Positions 8,480 to 15,502 of a DNA stretch of 24,169 nt are shown here, one piece after another (positions within the stretch are counted from its first letter, which is position 1; each line of letters opens with the position of its first letter). The notes beneath the pieces were generated by a model. The model ran no database searches and was not told the DNA's origin. It saw only the letters and a list, made by a program, of their open reading frames with translations. The translations under genes and the position numbers were made by a program. This DNA comes from Galactobacter sp. (lineage in GTDB: Bacteria > Actinomycetota > Actinomycetes > Actinomycetales > Micrococcaceae). The stretch spans positions 1 through 24,169 of the forward strand of contig NZ_JALAGT010000130.1 in assembly GCF_022712295.1 (NCBI RefSeq), in the 5' to 3' direction.

Positions 8480-8754
8480 CCGGGAGACGGCACCGTGGCT
8501 CTCGGCGTTACGAGGCTCAGCCAACTCATCTTCCCGGGCAGCCGGCCACGGGAGATGTGGACGGTTGGCTCACGCGGCAGGCGGACCGAGAGGCCGAGGC
8601 TCAGGCTCTGACCGGAACGCCGGGTCATACTGGCTCTGATGCCACCGACGCCGGGCGGGGTGGGTCGCCGGCCAGTGAGGACCAGGCCAAGGTTCAGGCC
8701 GAGGATTCCAGGGCGGCGTGGTTCCGGGAACAACGCCCGCCGCACTGGGGTTGA
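8476..8754 (+). CDS. Small hydrophilic protein ending EQRPPHWG
   Basis: This 92-residue reading frame begins at an ATG overlapping the stop of the large helicase-like gene (ATGA), so translation is probably coupled. The N-terminus is basic (MTGRRHRGSRRYE), the middle is Ala/Gly/Asp/Glu-rich and probably disordered, and the end reads AAWFREQRPPHWG. I believe the EQRPPHW ending recurs in small actinobacterial proteins, from memory and not checked. No catalytic motif, signal peptide or membrane segment is visible. Its function is unknown; the coupling suggests it works with the upstream protein. The last codons and stop lie in the first unit of a 19-bp tandem repeat. Confidence 0.65.
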   Translation: MTGRRHRGSRRYEAQPTHLPGQPATGDVDGWLTRQADREAEAQALTGTPGHTGSDATDAGRGGSPASEDQAKVQAEDSRAAWFREQRPPHWG

Positions 8755-8817
8755 TCGCCAGAGCTGGGGTTGATGGCCAGCACTGGGGTTGATGGCCGGC
8801 GCTGGGTTGATCCTCAG
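8745..8817. repeat. 19-bp tandem repeat, about 3.8 copies, spanning a stop codon
   Basis: Units start at 8745, 8764, 8783 and 8802. The first three are CTGGGGTTGATCGCCAGAG, CTGGGGTTGATGGCCAGCA and CTGGGGTTGATGGCCGGCG; the last is partial (CTGGGTTGATCCTCAG). The first unit contains the TGG GGT TGA end of the upstream small gene. The repeat fills the gap between two convergent genes. Confidence 0.85.
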
Positions 8818-8843
8818 TTCGTTGGACAGCGTTGGACCGAGGA

Positions 8844-9572
8844 TCAGCCGCTGACCACCAAGGAGATCGGGCCGCGTCGCGGAGCCGAGGACAGCGTGGC
8901 GGCATCCGCGCGCGGAACAGCCACGACGATCACGGGATCCTCGGCCGTCCCACCGGAGGCCCAACTCGGCTGCTCGGTGCCGTCTGCCCCGCTCACTGAC
9001 AACACGCGGGCTGCCCTGGCCACCGTGACATTACGTTGTTCCTTGGCGGAATCGCCCTGCGTGACGATCACGTCCACCTGGTCGCCTGCGCGAATGAAAC
9101 CCACCGGCGTGCCGCGTCCCGGCTGCAAGCCCACCGCGACCTGACCCGCAGGCAGGTGACGGGCGGGATCGGCCCCGGAGAGTGCCTGCAGATGAATCGG
9201 GATCCCGCGCGGCCAGGGAAGCGAAAGAGTCTTACCTACCAAAGCGGTGGCGTCGGCCGGTTCCAGGTCGGAATCCCCACTGATCCTCACCGTGGTCAGG
9301 TCCGCTCCGGTCAGGACGTGTCCGGCAGGGAGGTCACGGACAGGGGCCTGCGCTGCATAGGTGGGCCCGGCGTCCGGTGCCAGCGCCCGCAATCCTGCCG
9401 CGACGGCAACGAACACGAGAGCAGCGAGGAACAGGCGTCGGTACCTGCTCACGAATTGTGAGGGGCTTCGACGCAGCGGCTGCTGTGACGGCGGCCGGCT
9501 GCGGGCCGGGAGCCGATCATGGTGCCGGTCGGAGCGCTGGGGGTTCCGTGGAACGCGGGTCCTGGTGAACAT
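8844..9572 (-). CDS. SAF domain-containing membrane-anchored protein (CpaB/RcpC-like)
   Basis: This 242-residue protein has a basic, Arg/Pro-rich cytoplasmic N-terminus (1-46), one transmembrane helix (about 47-66) and an external part. The external part begins with an SAF domain (about 73-135), whose pattern VRDLPAGHVLTGADLTTVRI is typical of that fold. A second beta-rich region follows (about 143-242, with GFIRAGDQVDVIVTQGD and IVVAVPRADAATL). This matches the CpaB/RcpC group associated with Flp pili, but no other pilus genes are present. Many actinobacteria carry such a stand-alone SAF protein next to an FmdB protein and 5-formyl-THF cyclo-ligase, as here. A CACACT box 7 nt before the ATG could allow leaderless initiation. 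Family is confident; function is unknown. Confidence 0.82.
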   Translation of the reverse strand: MFTRTRVPRNPQRSDRHHDRLPARSRPPSQQPLRRSPSQFVSRYRRLFLAALVFVAVAAGLRALAPDAGPTYAAQAPVRDLPAGHVLTGADLTTVRISGDSDLEPADATALVGKTLSLPWPRGIPIHLQALSGADPARHLPAGQVAVGLQPGRGTPVGFIRAGDQVDVIVTQGDSAKEQRNVTVARAARVLSVSGADGTEQPSWASGGTAEDPVIVVAVPRADAATLSSAPRRGPISLVVSG

Positions 9573-9632
9573 GCCAACCAGTGTGATCCCGACGCCGTCC
9601 GCCCGGTGGGGGAACAGTCCTCGGCTGTGGAC

Positions 9633-9658
9633 GACACGCCCTCAGGGGAGGACGTGTC
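9633..9658 (-). terminator. Hairpin after the FmdB-like gene
   Basis: GACACG (9633-9638) pairs with CGTGTC (9653-9658), and CCTC/GAGG pair inside, in the gap between the FmdB-like stop and the SAF gene. No U-tract follows on the minus strand, so this is a weak candidate terminator. Confidence 0.3.
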
Positions 9659-9666
9659 CGGCGAAT

Positions 9667-9990
9667 TCAGTCGCCTGCGGCCGCCGCCTTGCCCGCGGGT
9701 GCGGAGGACACAGAGGACGCAGCCGCGGAGGACGCAGCCGCGGAGGACGCAGCCGGGGTCGAGGACTCCGCGGCGGACTTCGTCGCGGCGGGCGCGTCGG
9801 AGCTGGTGCTGGTGGAGCGCGAGTCGTTGCGGTAGAAGCCGGAACCCTTGAAGACCACGCCGACCGAGTTGAACTTCTTGCGCAGGTGGCCCTGGCACTG
9901 CGGGCACACCGTGAGGGAGTCCTCGTCGAAGCTCTGGAAGATGTCGAAGTGGTGCCCGCAGTCCTTGCAGGCGTATTCGTAGGTAGGCAT
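9667..9990 (-). CDS. FmdB family zinc-ribbon protein
   Basis: This 107-residue protein starts MPTYEYACKDCGHHF, the hallmark of the FmdB/CxxC_CXXC_SSSS regulatory-protein family. Two CxxC knuckles (Cys8/Cys11 and Cys29/Cys32) should bind one zinc ion. They are followed by FNSVGVVFKGSGFYRND, also characteristic. The remaining 45 residues are a low-complexity Ala/Ser tail encoded partly by a 15-bp DNA repeat. The ATG at 9990 is preferred over upstream in-frame codons because the conserved family N-terminus begins there and AAGG lies about 6 nt upstream. FmdB-like proteins are proposed regulators, but their target is unknown. It sits between the SAF protein and 5-formyl-THF cyclo-ligase on the same strand. 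Confidence 0.9.
   Translation of the reverse strand: MPTYEYACKDCGHHFDIFQSFDEDSLTVCPQCQGHLRKKFNSVGVVFKGSGFYRNDSRSTSTSSDAPAATKSAAESSTPAASSAAASSAAASSVSSAPAGKAAAAGD
9713..9757. repeat. 15-bp in-frame tandem repeat in the FmdB-like tail
   Basis: Three copies of GAGGACGCAGCCGCG (9713, 9728 and 9743, the last ending GGG) encode the alanine/serine repeat AASSA on the minus strand. Because the unit is a multiple of three, copy-number changes would alter only tail length. Confidence 0.8.
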
Positions 9991-10119
9991 GAGAACCTTG
10001 CGTCGGTTGTGCGTTGAAGTGAGTGTGGATGTCCCAACGATGCTGCGGATGGCAGGAAAACGGGCATCCACCGAGGAGCGATTCTACCGCCGGGTGACGG
10101 CAACCTCCCGCGAGCGCCG

Positions 10120-10752
10120 TCACAGTGGAAGGTGACGGACGCCCTCTTCGGTCCAGACCGCGTCGAGCGTCGCATCCCAAGGATCGCTGGGCACCGCTGC
10201 CACGACTTCGTCCGCGAAGACGCACGCCACGGTGGGCAGCTGCGGGTATGCAGCCAGGAAGGTGTCGTAATAGCCGCCGCCTTGTCCCAACCGGGTGCCG
10301 TCATGACCCACCTGCAGCGCCGGTACCACCACCAGGTCCAGATCCGCAGGCTGGGCCGGCTGGGCGCCGACGGGTTCGGGGACCGGAGCGTTCTTGCCCT
10401 GCGCGACCCGCACCGATGGGGTCCACTCCACCCACTCCAGGACCCGGTCTCGCCCGGAAACGGGGAGGAGTACGCGAAGTCCCGCGGCATGCCACGCCGC
10501 GATGGCCTCGGCGGGGTCGGGTTCCCCGGGTGCAGCCAGGTAGGCCCCGATACATTCCACGCCGGGGACCAATCCGGCCACGTCGGCCGCACTCCTGGCC
10601 AGCCGATGGGCGTCCGTCAGGTCGGTATCGAGGTGCCCGACGGCGGCGCGCCGGCGCCGCTCGCGCCTGACCGTCCGCCTCACGTCGGCTTTGGTCCCCG
10701 GTCCGGGGACGGGTGCGGCCGCCTTCGACGACTCATCCGGATTCTGCGACAT
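10120..10752 (-). CDS. 5-formyltetrahydrofolate cyclo-ligase
   Basis: This enzyme converts 5-formyl-THF to 5,10-methenyl-THF using ATP, returning a storage folate to one-carbon metabolism. From the ATG at 10752 the product is 210 residues, with the family's basic N-terminal segment KADVRRTVRRERR (21-33), the substrate-binding strand YLAAPGEPDP (71-80) and the diagnostic LGQGGGYYD loop (155-163) that binds phosphate and magnesium. The reading frame could extend upstream to 10854, but that stretch is poor coding sequence, and the chosen start has a GACGAT box 6 nt before it. It is transcribed in the same direction as the FmdB-like and SAF genes and divergently from the membrane protein at 10899. 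Confidence 0.92.
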   Translation of the reverse strand: MSQNPDESSKAAAPVPGPGTKADVRRTVRRERRRRAAVGHLDTDLTDAHRLARSAADVAGLVPGVECIGAYLAAPGEPDPAEAIAAWHAAGLRVLLPVSGRDRVLEWVEWTPSVRVAQGKNAPVPEPVGAQPAQPADLDLVVVPALQVGHDGTRLGQGGGYYDTFLAAYPQLPTVACVFADEVVAAVPSDPWDATLDAVWTEEGVRHLPL

Positions 10753-10898
10753 GCGGACATCGTCGCATGGCGTGCGTCTTGTGACACGCCCCGTGGCCTG
10801 GGCGGATGCGGTGTCCTGGCCGGATAACGTTGAGACGTCGGCTACCGCTGGCAATGCTGTATCTGCTTCCCGTTCTCTTTATGTGCCAGGAGGGTCCA

Positions 10899-11822
10899 AT
10901 GGCAACGCAGGATCAGGCGTTCAAGATCCGTTGGGGCAAGCTGTCCCTGGCGCTGCTCGGCGCGCTGGCGCTGGTGGCCGTGCCCGTGACCTTCGTCGTG
11001 GCCTGCTTCACGACCCTGAGCTTCCTGGTGCCGCTGGGGTGTGCCCTCGTGGTCATTGCGAGCTTCGTGGGGCTGCGTACCTCCGCCATTCGCGACCGTA
11101 AGCGCAGGGCATGGGCCCGGGCGGAATCCGCCGTCCCTGAGGAAGAGTTCGCGGAGAAGTCCAGACAGGATCCCGAAGCCCAGAGTGGTCAGGACGGTGC
11201 CGAGCAGGCGCCGACCGAACGCGCCTCTGAAGCCGAGGGCTCGGAGGACACCGCCGCGGAATCCGTGGAAGAGACGGTTTCCGAGCCCCAGGTCAAGGTG
11301 ACTGCTGAGGTGAAGGTGACCGAGGAAGCCTTCGATTTCGAGGCACCGGTCAGCGACGTCGATTCGCCGCTCAAGGCTGCACTCGGCGTCGATGTCGCGG
11401 CCGAGCGGGCCAAGGACGAAAGCGTCGAGGGCGAGGCCGTCGAACCCGGAGCGGAGACCGACGTCGTGGCCCAGGACGGTGCAGAGGGGTCGTCCCACGA
11501 GCCGCAGGACACCACGGATCAGGCCTCGGTCAAGAACTCGGAGAGCACTTGGTCCCCGAGGGGCGTGCCGACCCCCACCTACGTCAATGCGGAACCCGTG
11601 GAGCGTGCACTGCCGGAGGCACAGCCAGCGGCCGAGGAGAAGAAGGCCACGTCGGTGACCAGTATCCGTCAGGCCGAACGCGATCGCGCCGAGCTGGAGC
11701 GTACCGGTACGGACGCGCGGGACATCGAGCCTTCGGCCCAGGACATCGACGACGAGATCGTCGACGCCGAGACGGCCAAGCGACTGGATCTTGACGCGGT
11801 GCTGCAGCGCCGTCGCGCCTGA
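10899..11822 (+). CDS. Two-helix membrane protein with long acidic cytoplasmic tail
   Basis: The 307-residue product starts at an ATG with a perfect AGGAGG 5 nt upstream. Two transmembrane helices (about 15-37 and 40-60) are followed by a basic stop-transfer stretch (RDRKRRAWAR). A tail of about 240 residues is dominated by Glu, Asp, Ala and Ser and is probably disordered. Two short pieces look constrained: WSPRGVPTPTYV, and the C-terminal LDLDAVLQRRRA, whose basic end contrasts with the acidic tail. I know similar proteins from Arthrobacter-type genomes but no established function. The architecture suggests a membrane-tethered binding platform, which is inference. No partner gene is obvious. 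Confidence 0.8.
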   Translation: MATQDQAFKIRWGKLSLALLGALALVAVPVTFVVACFTTLSFLVPLGCALVVIASFVGLRTSAIRDRKRRAWARAESAVPEEEFAEKSRQDPEAQSGQDGAEQAPTERASEAEGSEDTAAESVEETVSEPQVKVTAEVKVTEEAFDFEAPVSDVDSPLKAALGVDVAAERAKDESVEGEAVEPGAETDVVAQDGAEGSSHEPQDTTDQASVKNSESTWSPRGVPTPTYVNAEPVERALPEAQPAAEEKKATSVTSIRQAERDRAELERTGTDARDIEPSAQDIDDEIVDAETAKRLDLDAVLQRRRA

Positions 11823-11899
11823 TCCCACCCGGCAACGCGGTCGGACCGGAACCAGGCCGGCCGAGGTCACGTGGTGCCCACCGGGTGATGTCTCTGAGG

Positions 11900-12409
11900 T
11901 CAGACGTGTCGCGATCCCACACCCGCACCCGGGTGGTGAGCAAAGATCAGGGTGGTCTCCGTGTGTGCCACGGACGCGTCCGTGGTCAGGTTGTCCAACA
12001 CCCAGTCCCGCAGCGCGTCCGTGGAGGCAACGGCGATCCTGAGCATGTAATCGGTGCCGCCGGAGAGATGGAACATTTCCAATACGTCGGGCAGTTTCGG
12101 TGCGGCCTCGGTGAAGCGGTCGATCTCGTCGCGGTCGTGGGCGCGCAGCTTCACTGCAATGAGTGCCTGTACCGGGCGGCCCAGCGCCTGAAGTGACACC
12201 GCAGCGTTGAAGCCGGTGATGATGCCGCGTTCCACGAGGGAACGCGTGCGCACCAGTGCGGTGCTGGGCGCCACTCCGATGGCGTCGGCCAGCGCCGCGT
12301 TGCTCATGCGGGCATCCGCACTCAACAGGTCGATGATGGCCCTGTCCGTCTCGTCCAGTCCGTGAGTGTTTCTGGCGTTGGACGGGTTGCTTGCCTCCGA
12401 GGTGGTCAT
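11900..12409 (-). CDS. Lrp/AsnC family transcriptional regulator
   Basis: This 169-residue protein has an N-terminal winged helix-turn-helix (about 18-75: LDETDRAIIDLLSADARMSN, then ADAIGVAPSTALVRTRSLVERGII) and a C-terminal RAM/AsnC ligand-binding domain (about 82-160: LIAVKLRA, VLEMFHLSGGTDYMLRIAV). The start is uncertain: ATG codons at 12409 and 12418 and a GTG at 12430 are all in frame. I chose 12409, which has GGA a few bases upstream. It is divergent from an alanine-type aminotransferase with a gap of about 65 bp, the usual arrangement for an Lrp-type regulator controlling an amino-acid gene. The effector is probably an amino acid, by family analogy. Confidence 0.92.
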   Translation of the reverse strand: MTTSEASNPSNARNTHGLDETDRAIIDLLSADARMSNAALADAIGVAPSTALVRTRSLVERGIITGFNAAVSLQALGRPVQALIAVKLRAHDRDEIDRFTEAAPKLPDVLEMFHLSGGTDYMLRIAVASTDALRDWVLDNLTTDASVAHTETTLIFAHHPGAGVGSRHV

Positions 12410-12455
12410 GGGTTCCATTGCACCACACACGTCACTTTGTCCCCGCTGCGTCCCC

Positions 12456-12478
12456 TACGGTGACAAGATGGGTCTGTG
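12456..12478 (+). promoter_or_regulatory. Probable promoter of the aminotransferase gene
   Basis: The short divergent gap contains TACGGT (12456-12461) and CAAGAT (12464-12469). The second is 6 nt before the GTG start at 12476 and would give a leaderless transcript. There is no Shine-Dalgarno sequence. The Lrp-type regulator probably binds here, but I could not define a site. Confidence 0.3.
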
Positions 12479-13699
12479 TCTGAGATCAAGAAGTCGGCCA
12501 AGCTCTCCAACGTCCTGTACGACATCCGTGGCCCGGTGCTGGACGAGGCCCAGCGCATGGAGGACCAGGGACATCGCATCCTGAAGCTGAACATCGGCAA
12601 CCCTGCGCCGTTCGGGTTCGAGGCGCCGGATGCCGTGTTGGTGGACATGATCCGCAACCTGCCACAGGCCCAGGGTTACTCCGACTCGCGCGGCATCATG
12701 TCCGCGCGTACCGCGGTCTCGCAGTATTACCAGACCAGGGGCATCCAGACCATCGGCGTGGATGACATCTATCTGGGCAACGGCGTCTCCGAATTGATCC
12801 AGCTGAGCCTGAACGCCTTGTTGGACAACGGGGACGAGGTACTGATCCCGGCGCCCGATTACCCCCTGTGGACCGCCTCGACCTCCCTGGCCGGAGGAAC
12901 GGCCGTGCACTACTTGTGCGTGGAGGAGGAAGGGTGGATGCCCGATCTGGAGGACATCGCCTCCAAGATCACGCCCCGGACCAAGGGCATCGTGGTGATC
13001 AACCCGAACAACCCGACCGGTGCGGTGTACCCCAAGCCCGTCCTGGAAGGCATCCTGGAGTTGGCCCGCCAGCACGACCTCATCGTGTTCGCAGACGAGA
13101 TCTACGAGAAGATCACCTACGACGGCGTGGAGCACTACAACATGGCCGCGTTGTCTGACGACGTGGTCACCCTGACCTTCTCAGGCCTGTCCAAGGCTTA
13201 CCGCGTGTGCGGTTTCCGAGCCGGCTGGATGGCCATCTCCGGTCCCAAGCACCGGGCCGCGAGCTACATCGAGGGCCTGAACATGCTCACCAACATGCGC
13301 CTGTGCGCCAATGTGCCCGGGCAGCATGCCATTCAGACCGCGCTGGGCGGGTACCAGTCCATCAATGACCTGATCCTGCCCGGCGGGCGGCTGCTGGAGC
13401 AGCGCAACCTGGCCCACCGCATGCTCAATGACATCCCCGGTGTCTCGTGTCAGCCGGCCAACGGGTCGTTGTACCTCTTCCCCCGCCTGGATCCGGAGGT
13501 CTATCCGATTCAGGATGATGAGCTCTTCGCGCTGGATCTGCTCAAGCAGCAGAAGATCCTGGTGACGCAGGGAACCGGCTTCAACTGGGTGGCACCCGAC
13601 CACTTCCGGTTGGTGTTCCTGCCGGACACGAAGATGCTGGCTGACGCCATCGGACGGATCTCGGAGTACTTGGAGGACGTCCGCGAGCGGGTGGCCTAG
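12476..13699 (+). CDS. Pyridoxal-phosphate aminotransferase, AlaA-like (alanine/valine-type)
   Basis: This 407-residue fold-type I class I/II aminotransferase begins with SAKLSNVLYDIRGP, as in AlaA proteins. It contains the substrate/PLP region GNGVSELIQ (101-109), INPNNPTGAVYP (175-186), ADEIYEKI (206-213, with Asp207 for the pyridine nitrogen and Tyr210), the Schiff-base lysine Lys240 in SGLSKAYRVCGFRAGW, and Arg378 in DHFRLVFLP, which binds the substrate carboxylate. AlaA makes alanine from pyruvate and glutamate. The substrate is inferred from family resemblance. The GTG start fits the nearby -10-like box. The stop shares 3 bp with the stop of the convergent xseB gene. An Lrp-type gene is divergent upstream. 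Confidence 0.92.
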   Translation: MSEIKKSAKLSNVLYDIRGPVLDEAQRMEDQGHRILKLNIGNPAPFGFEAPDAVLVDMIRNLPQAQGYSDSRGIMSARTAVSQYYQTRGIQTIGVDDIYLGNGVSELIQLSLNALLDNGDEVLIPAPDYPLWTASTSLAGGTAVHYLCVEEEGWMPDLEDIASKITPRTKGIVVINPNNPTGAVYPKPVLEGILELARQHDLIVFADEIYEKITYDGVEHYNMAALSDDVVTLTFSGLSKAYRVCGFRAGWMAISGPKHRAASYIEGLNMLTNMRLCANVPGQHAIQTALGGYQSINDLILPGGRLLEQRNLAHRMLNDIPGVSCQPANGSLYLFPRLDPEVYPIQDDELFALDLLKQQKILVTQGTGFNWVAPDHFRLVFLPDTKMLADAIGRISEYLEDVRERVA

Positions 13700-13983
13700 T
13701 TCGCGGACGGCGCGGAGCCCTCGGGGTCTGCGCTGCCGCGGACCGCGTCCAACCGGGCCTTGGCTCCGGCCAGCCAGCCCTCACACCGCTGGGCCAGGGC
13801 CTCGCCACGCTCCCACAGGGCCAGCGATTCCTCCAGCCCGGCTCCTCCGGCTTCCAGCCGTCGGACCACGTCCACCAGCTGCGCTCGAGCCTGTTCGTAG
13901 CTGAGCTGGTCGATGTCCTGGGTTGCCGTGCCCTGCGCCCCGGCGGCGCCGGTGTCCGAGGGGTTCTGATCCTGAGTGCTCAT
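13696..13983 (-). CDS. xseB: Exodeoxyribonuclease VII small subunit
   Basis: The 95-residue product has the XseB core: LSYEQARAQLVDVVRRLEAG then LEESLALWERGEALAQRCEGWL, two helices that form a hairpin binding XseA. Residues 1-26 and the last 12 are low-complexity extensions. GAGGAG lies 6 nt before the ATG. XseB joins XseA to degrade single-stranded DNA to oligonucleotides. It lies 42 bp downstream of xseA on the same strand, so the two form an operon. Its stop overlaps the stop of the convergent aminotransferase gene in CTAG. Confidence 0.95.
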   Translation of the reverse strand: MSTQDQNPSDTGAAGAQGTATQDIDQLSYEQARAQLVDVVRRLEAGGAGLEESLALWERGEALAQRCEGWLAGAKARLDAVRGSADPEGSAPSAN

Positions 13984-14025
13984 GTCTGCTCCTCGCTGGT
14001 TGTCAATCTGGTGATGCGTTGGTGT

Positions 14026-15321
14026 TCAGTTCTGATGGCGTAGCTGGTCTGGGAGTGCCCCACGAGAATCCAGCGCCAGTAGGCCCCGCGCCAATCGTGC
14101 GGTGACGCGAGTGCCTTCAGGAGCCTGCTCCGCCTCCCGCAAGACGGTGCCGTCCTCGTGCTGGAGGACCGCATACCCACGGTCCAAGGTCTGTTGGGGG
14201 GAGAGGGAACGAACGCGTGCCGACAGGTGGGCAATCTCGTCCTCGGCTCGGGATACCCGCTGACGTACCGCGTAGTCACCCCGCACCTGTAAACGCGTCA
14301 GGTCCTCGTCCCTGGTGGAGATCATTCCGTACGGGTCGCGGAGGACCGGCCGGGAGCGAAGAGTGTTCAGGTCTTGTGCGGAGCGGTCCAGCAGCCGGCC
14401 CAGTCCCTGTCGAAGCCTGTGCCTGGCCTCCGCGATCCCTGCACGTTCCTCTCCAACGTCCGGGACCACGCGTTTGGCCGCATCGGTGGGGGTGGAGGCA
14501 CGGAGATCCGCGACGTCGTCCAGGAGTGGGCGGTCGGCCTCGTGGCCGATGGCGGAGACCACCGGAGTCCGGGCAGCGGACACGGCGCGGACCACGCGTT
14601 CGTCGCTGAACCCCAGAAGGTCTTCGAGGGACCCGCCGCCACGGGCGATGATGATGACGTCCACGGTGGCATCTGCATCCAATTCCTGGATGGCCGCCGT
14701 GACCTCACCGACGCAATGCACACCCTGCACCGCCGTGTGACGCACTTCGAAGGCCACCTCCGGCCAACGCAGGCCGGCATTGCGCAGAACATCCTTCTCA
14801 GCGTCGGAGTCCCTGCCGGTGATGAGGCCGATGCGCTGGGGGAGGAAGGGGAGCGGACGCTTACGGTCGGCGTTGAACAGGCCCTCCTCGGCAAGTTGTC
14901 GGCGCAGACGTTCCAGCCTCGCCAAAAGGTCCCCCAGCCCCACGGGCCGCAGATCGGTGGCGTTCATGGAGAGCCGGCCCGCCTTGAGCCAGAAACTCGG
15001 CTTGACCTGGGCGACAACCCGCGAGCCTACCTCGGGCTGGTCGGGCAGGTTGCGCAGCACATTGGCCCAGATGGTGACAGGTAGCGAATTGTCCACCTCC
15101 AGGTCACGCATGGTCAGATACGCCGCGCCCTTGCGGAGATTGGCCTCGATGAGCTGGCCCTCGATCCAGGTGGAGGGAGCACGCTCGATGTGTGTCTTGA
15201 GGTTCTGCGCAAGCAAGGACAACGGCCACGGGTTGTCCGGGGTCGTGGCAGCCGCGGTGGGAGGCAGGGTCCTGGCAGGGTCCGGGCCATCGGGATCGAG
15301 GCCCTGGGGTTCCTGGCTCAT
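14026..15321 (-). CDS. xseA: Exodeoxyribonuclease VII large subunit
   Basis: XseA is the catalytic subunit of exonuclease VII. The 431-residue product has a Pro-rich leader (1-30), an OB-fold DNA-binding domain (about 33-130: WIEGQLIEAN, AYLTMRD, VVAQVKPSFW), the catalytic domain with GLITGRDSDAEKDVL (165-179), ARGGGSLEDLLGF (226-238) and SAIGHEADRPLLDDVADLRA (256-275), and a helical C-terminus ending with a DRGYAVL motif. The ATG at 15321 is chosen because GGAGG lies about 7 nt upstream. It is followed by xseB 42 bp downstream and is divergent from the membrane-protein gene at 15503. Confidence 0.96.
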   Translation of the reverse strand: MSQEPQGLDPDGPDPARTLPPTAAATTPDNPWPLSLLAQNLKTHIERAPSTWIEGQLIEANLRKGAAYLTMRDLEVDNSLPVTIWANVLRNLPDQPEVGSRVVAQVKPSFWLKAGRLSMNATDLRPVGLGDLLARLERLRRQLAEEGLFNADRKRPLPFLPQRIGLITGRDSDAEKDVLRNAGLRWPEVAFEVRHTAVQGVHCVGEVTAAIQELDADATVDVIIIARGGGSLEDLLGFSDERVVRAVSAARTPVVSAIGHEADRPLLDDVADLRASTPTDAAKRVVPDVGEERAGIAEARHRLRQGLGRLLDRSAQDLNTLRSRPVLRDPYGMISTRDEDLTRLQVRGDYAVRQRVSRAEDEIAHLSARVRSLSPQQTLDRGYAVLQHEDGTVLREAEQAPEGTRVTARLARGLLALDSRGALPDQLRHQN

Positions 15322-15383
15322 GGTTTTCCTCCGTGTCCGTGGCTTGGTGTCGATGTGCCGTGCAGCCGACTCACCGTTCCCAT

Positions 15384-15410
15384 GGTGTACAAGCTGCCTT
15401 AAGTACACTA
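15384..15410. promoter_or_regulatory. Inverted repeat with possible divergent -10 boxes between xseA and the next gene
   Basis: GTGTAC (15385-15390) and GTACAC (15403-15408) form an inverted repeat with a 12-nt spacer. The right arm holds TACACT (plus strand, 15404-15409) and, on the other strand, TAGTGT, either of which could act as a -10 box. No convincing -35 is seen, so this is only a candidate control region. Confidence 0.3.
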
Positions 15411-15502
15411 CGACTCACCGACGGTTTGCTCGTCGACCCGCAGGCTCCGCACGTTGCGACGAGACACACCGGCATCCGGCCAGGAAGAGGACCCTCACCA
15501 TC

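Noticed and set aside
8745..8817. CRISPR-like repeat
   Set aside because: Units are directly contiguous at 19 bp, without spacers of unique sequence.
8808..8846. TGATCCTC/GAGGATCA inverted repeat as a bidirectional terminator
   Set aside because: The 8-bp stem has a loop of 23 nt and no T-tract, and overlaps the last repeat unit. It could be chance.
10842..12428. A 528-codon minus-strand open frame
   Set aside because: It runs opposite the acidic membrane protein and in another frame of the Lrp gene, whose domains are clear. The composition is typical of a shadow frame.
14780..15502. Upstream extension of the membrane protein at 15503
   Set aside because: The extension is antisense to xseA and reads as low-quality coding sequence. 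The hydrophobic N-terminus fits the ATG at 15503.
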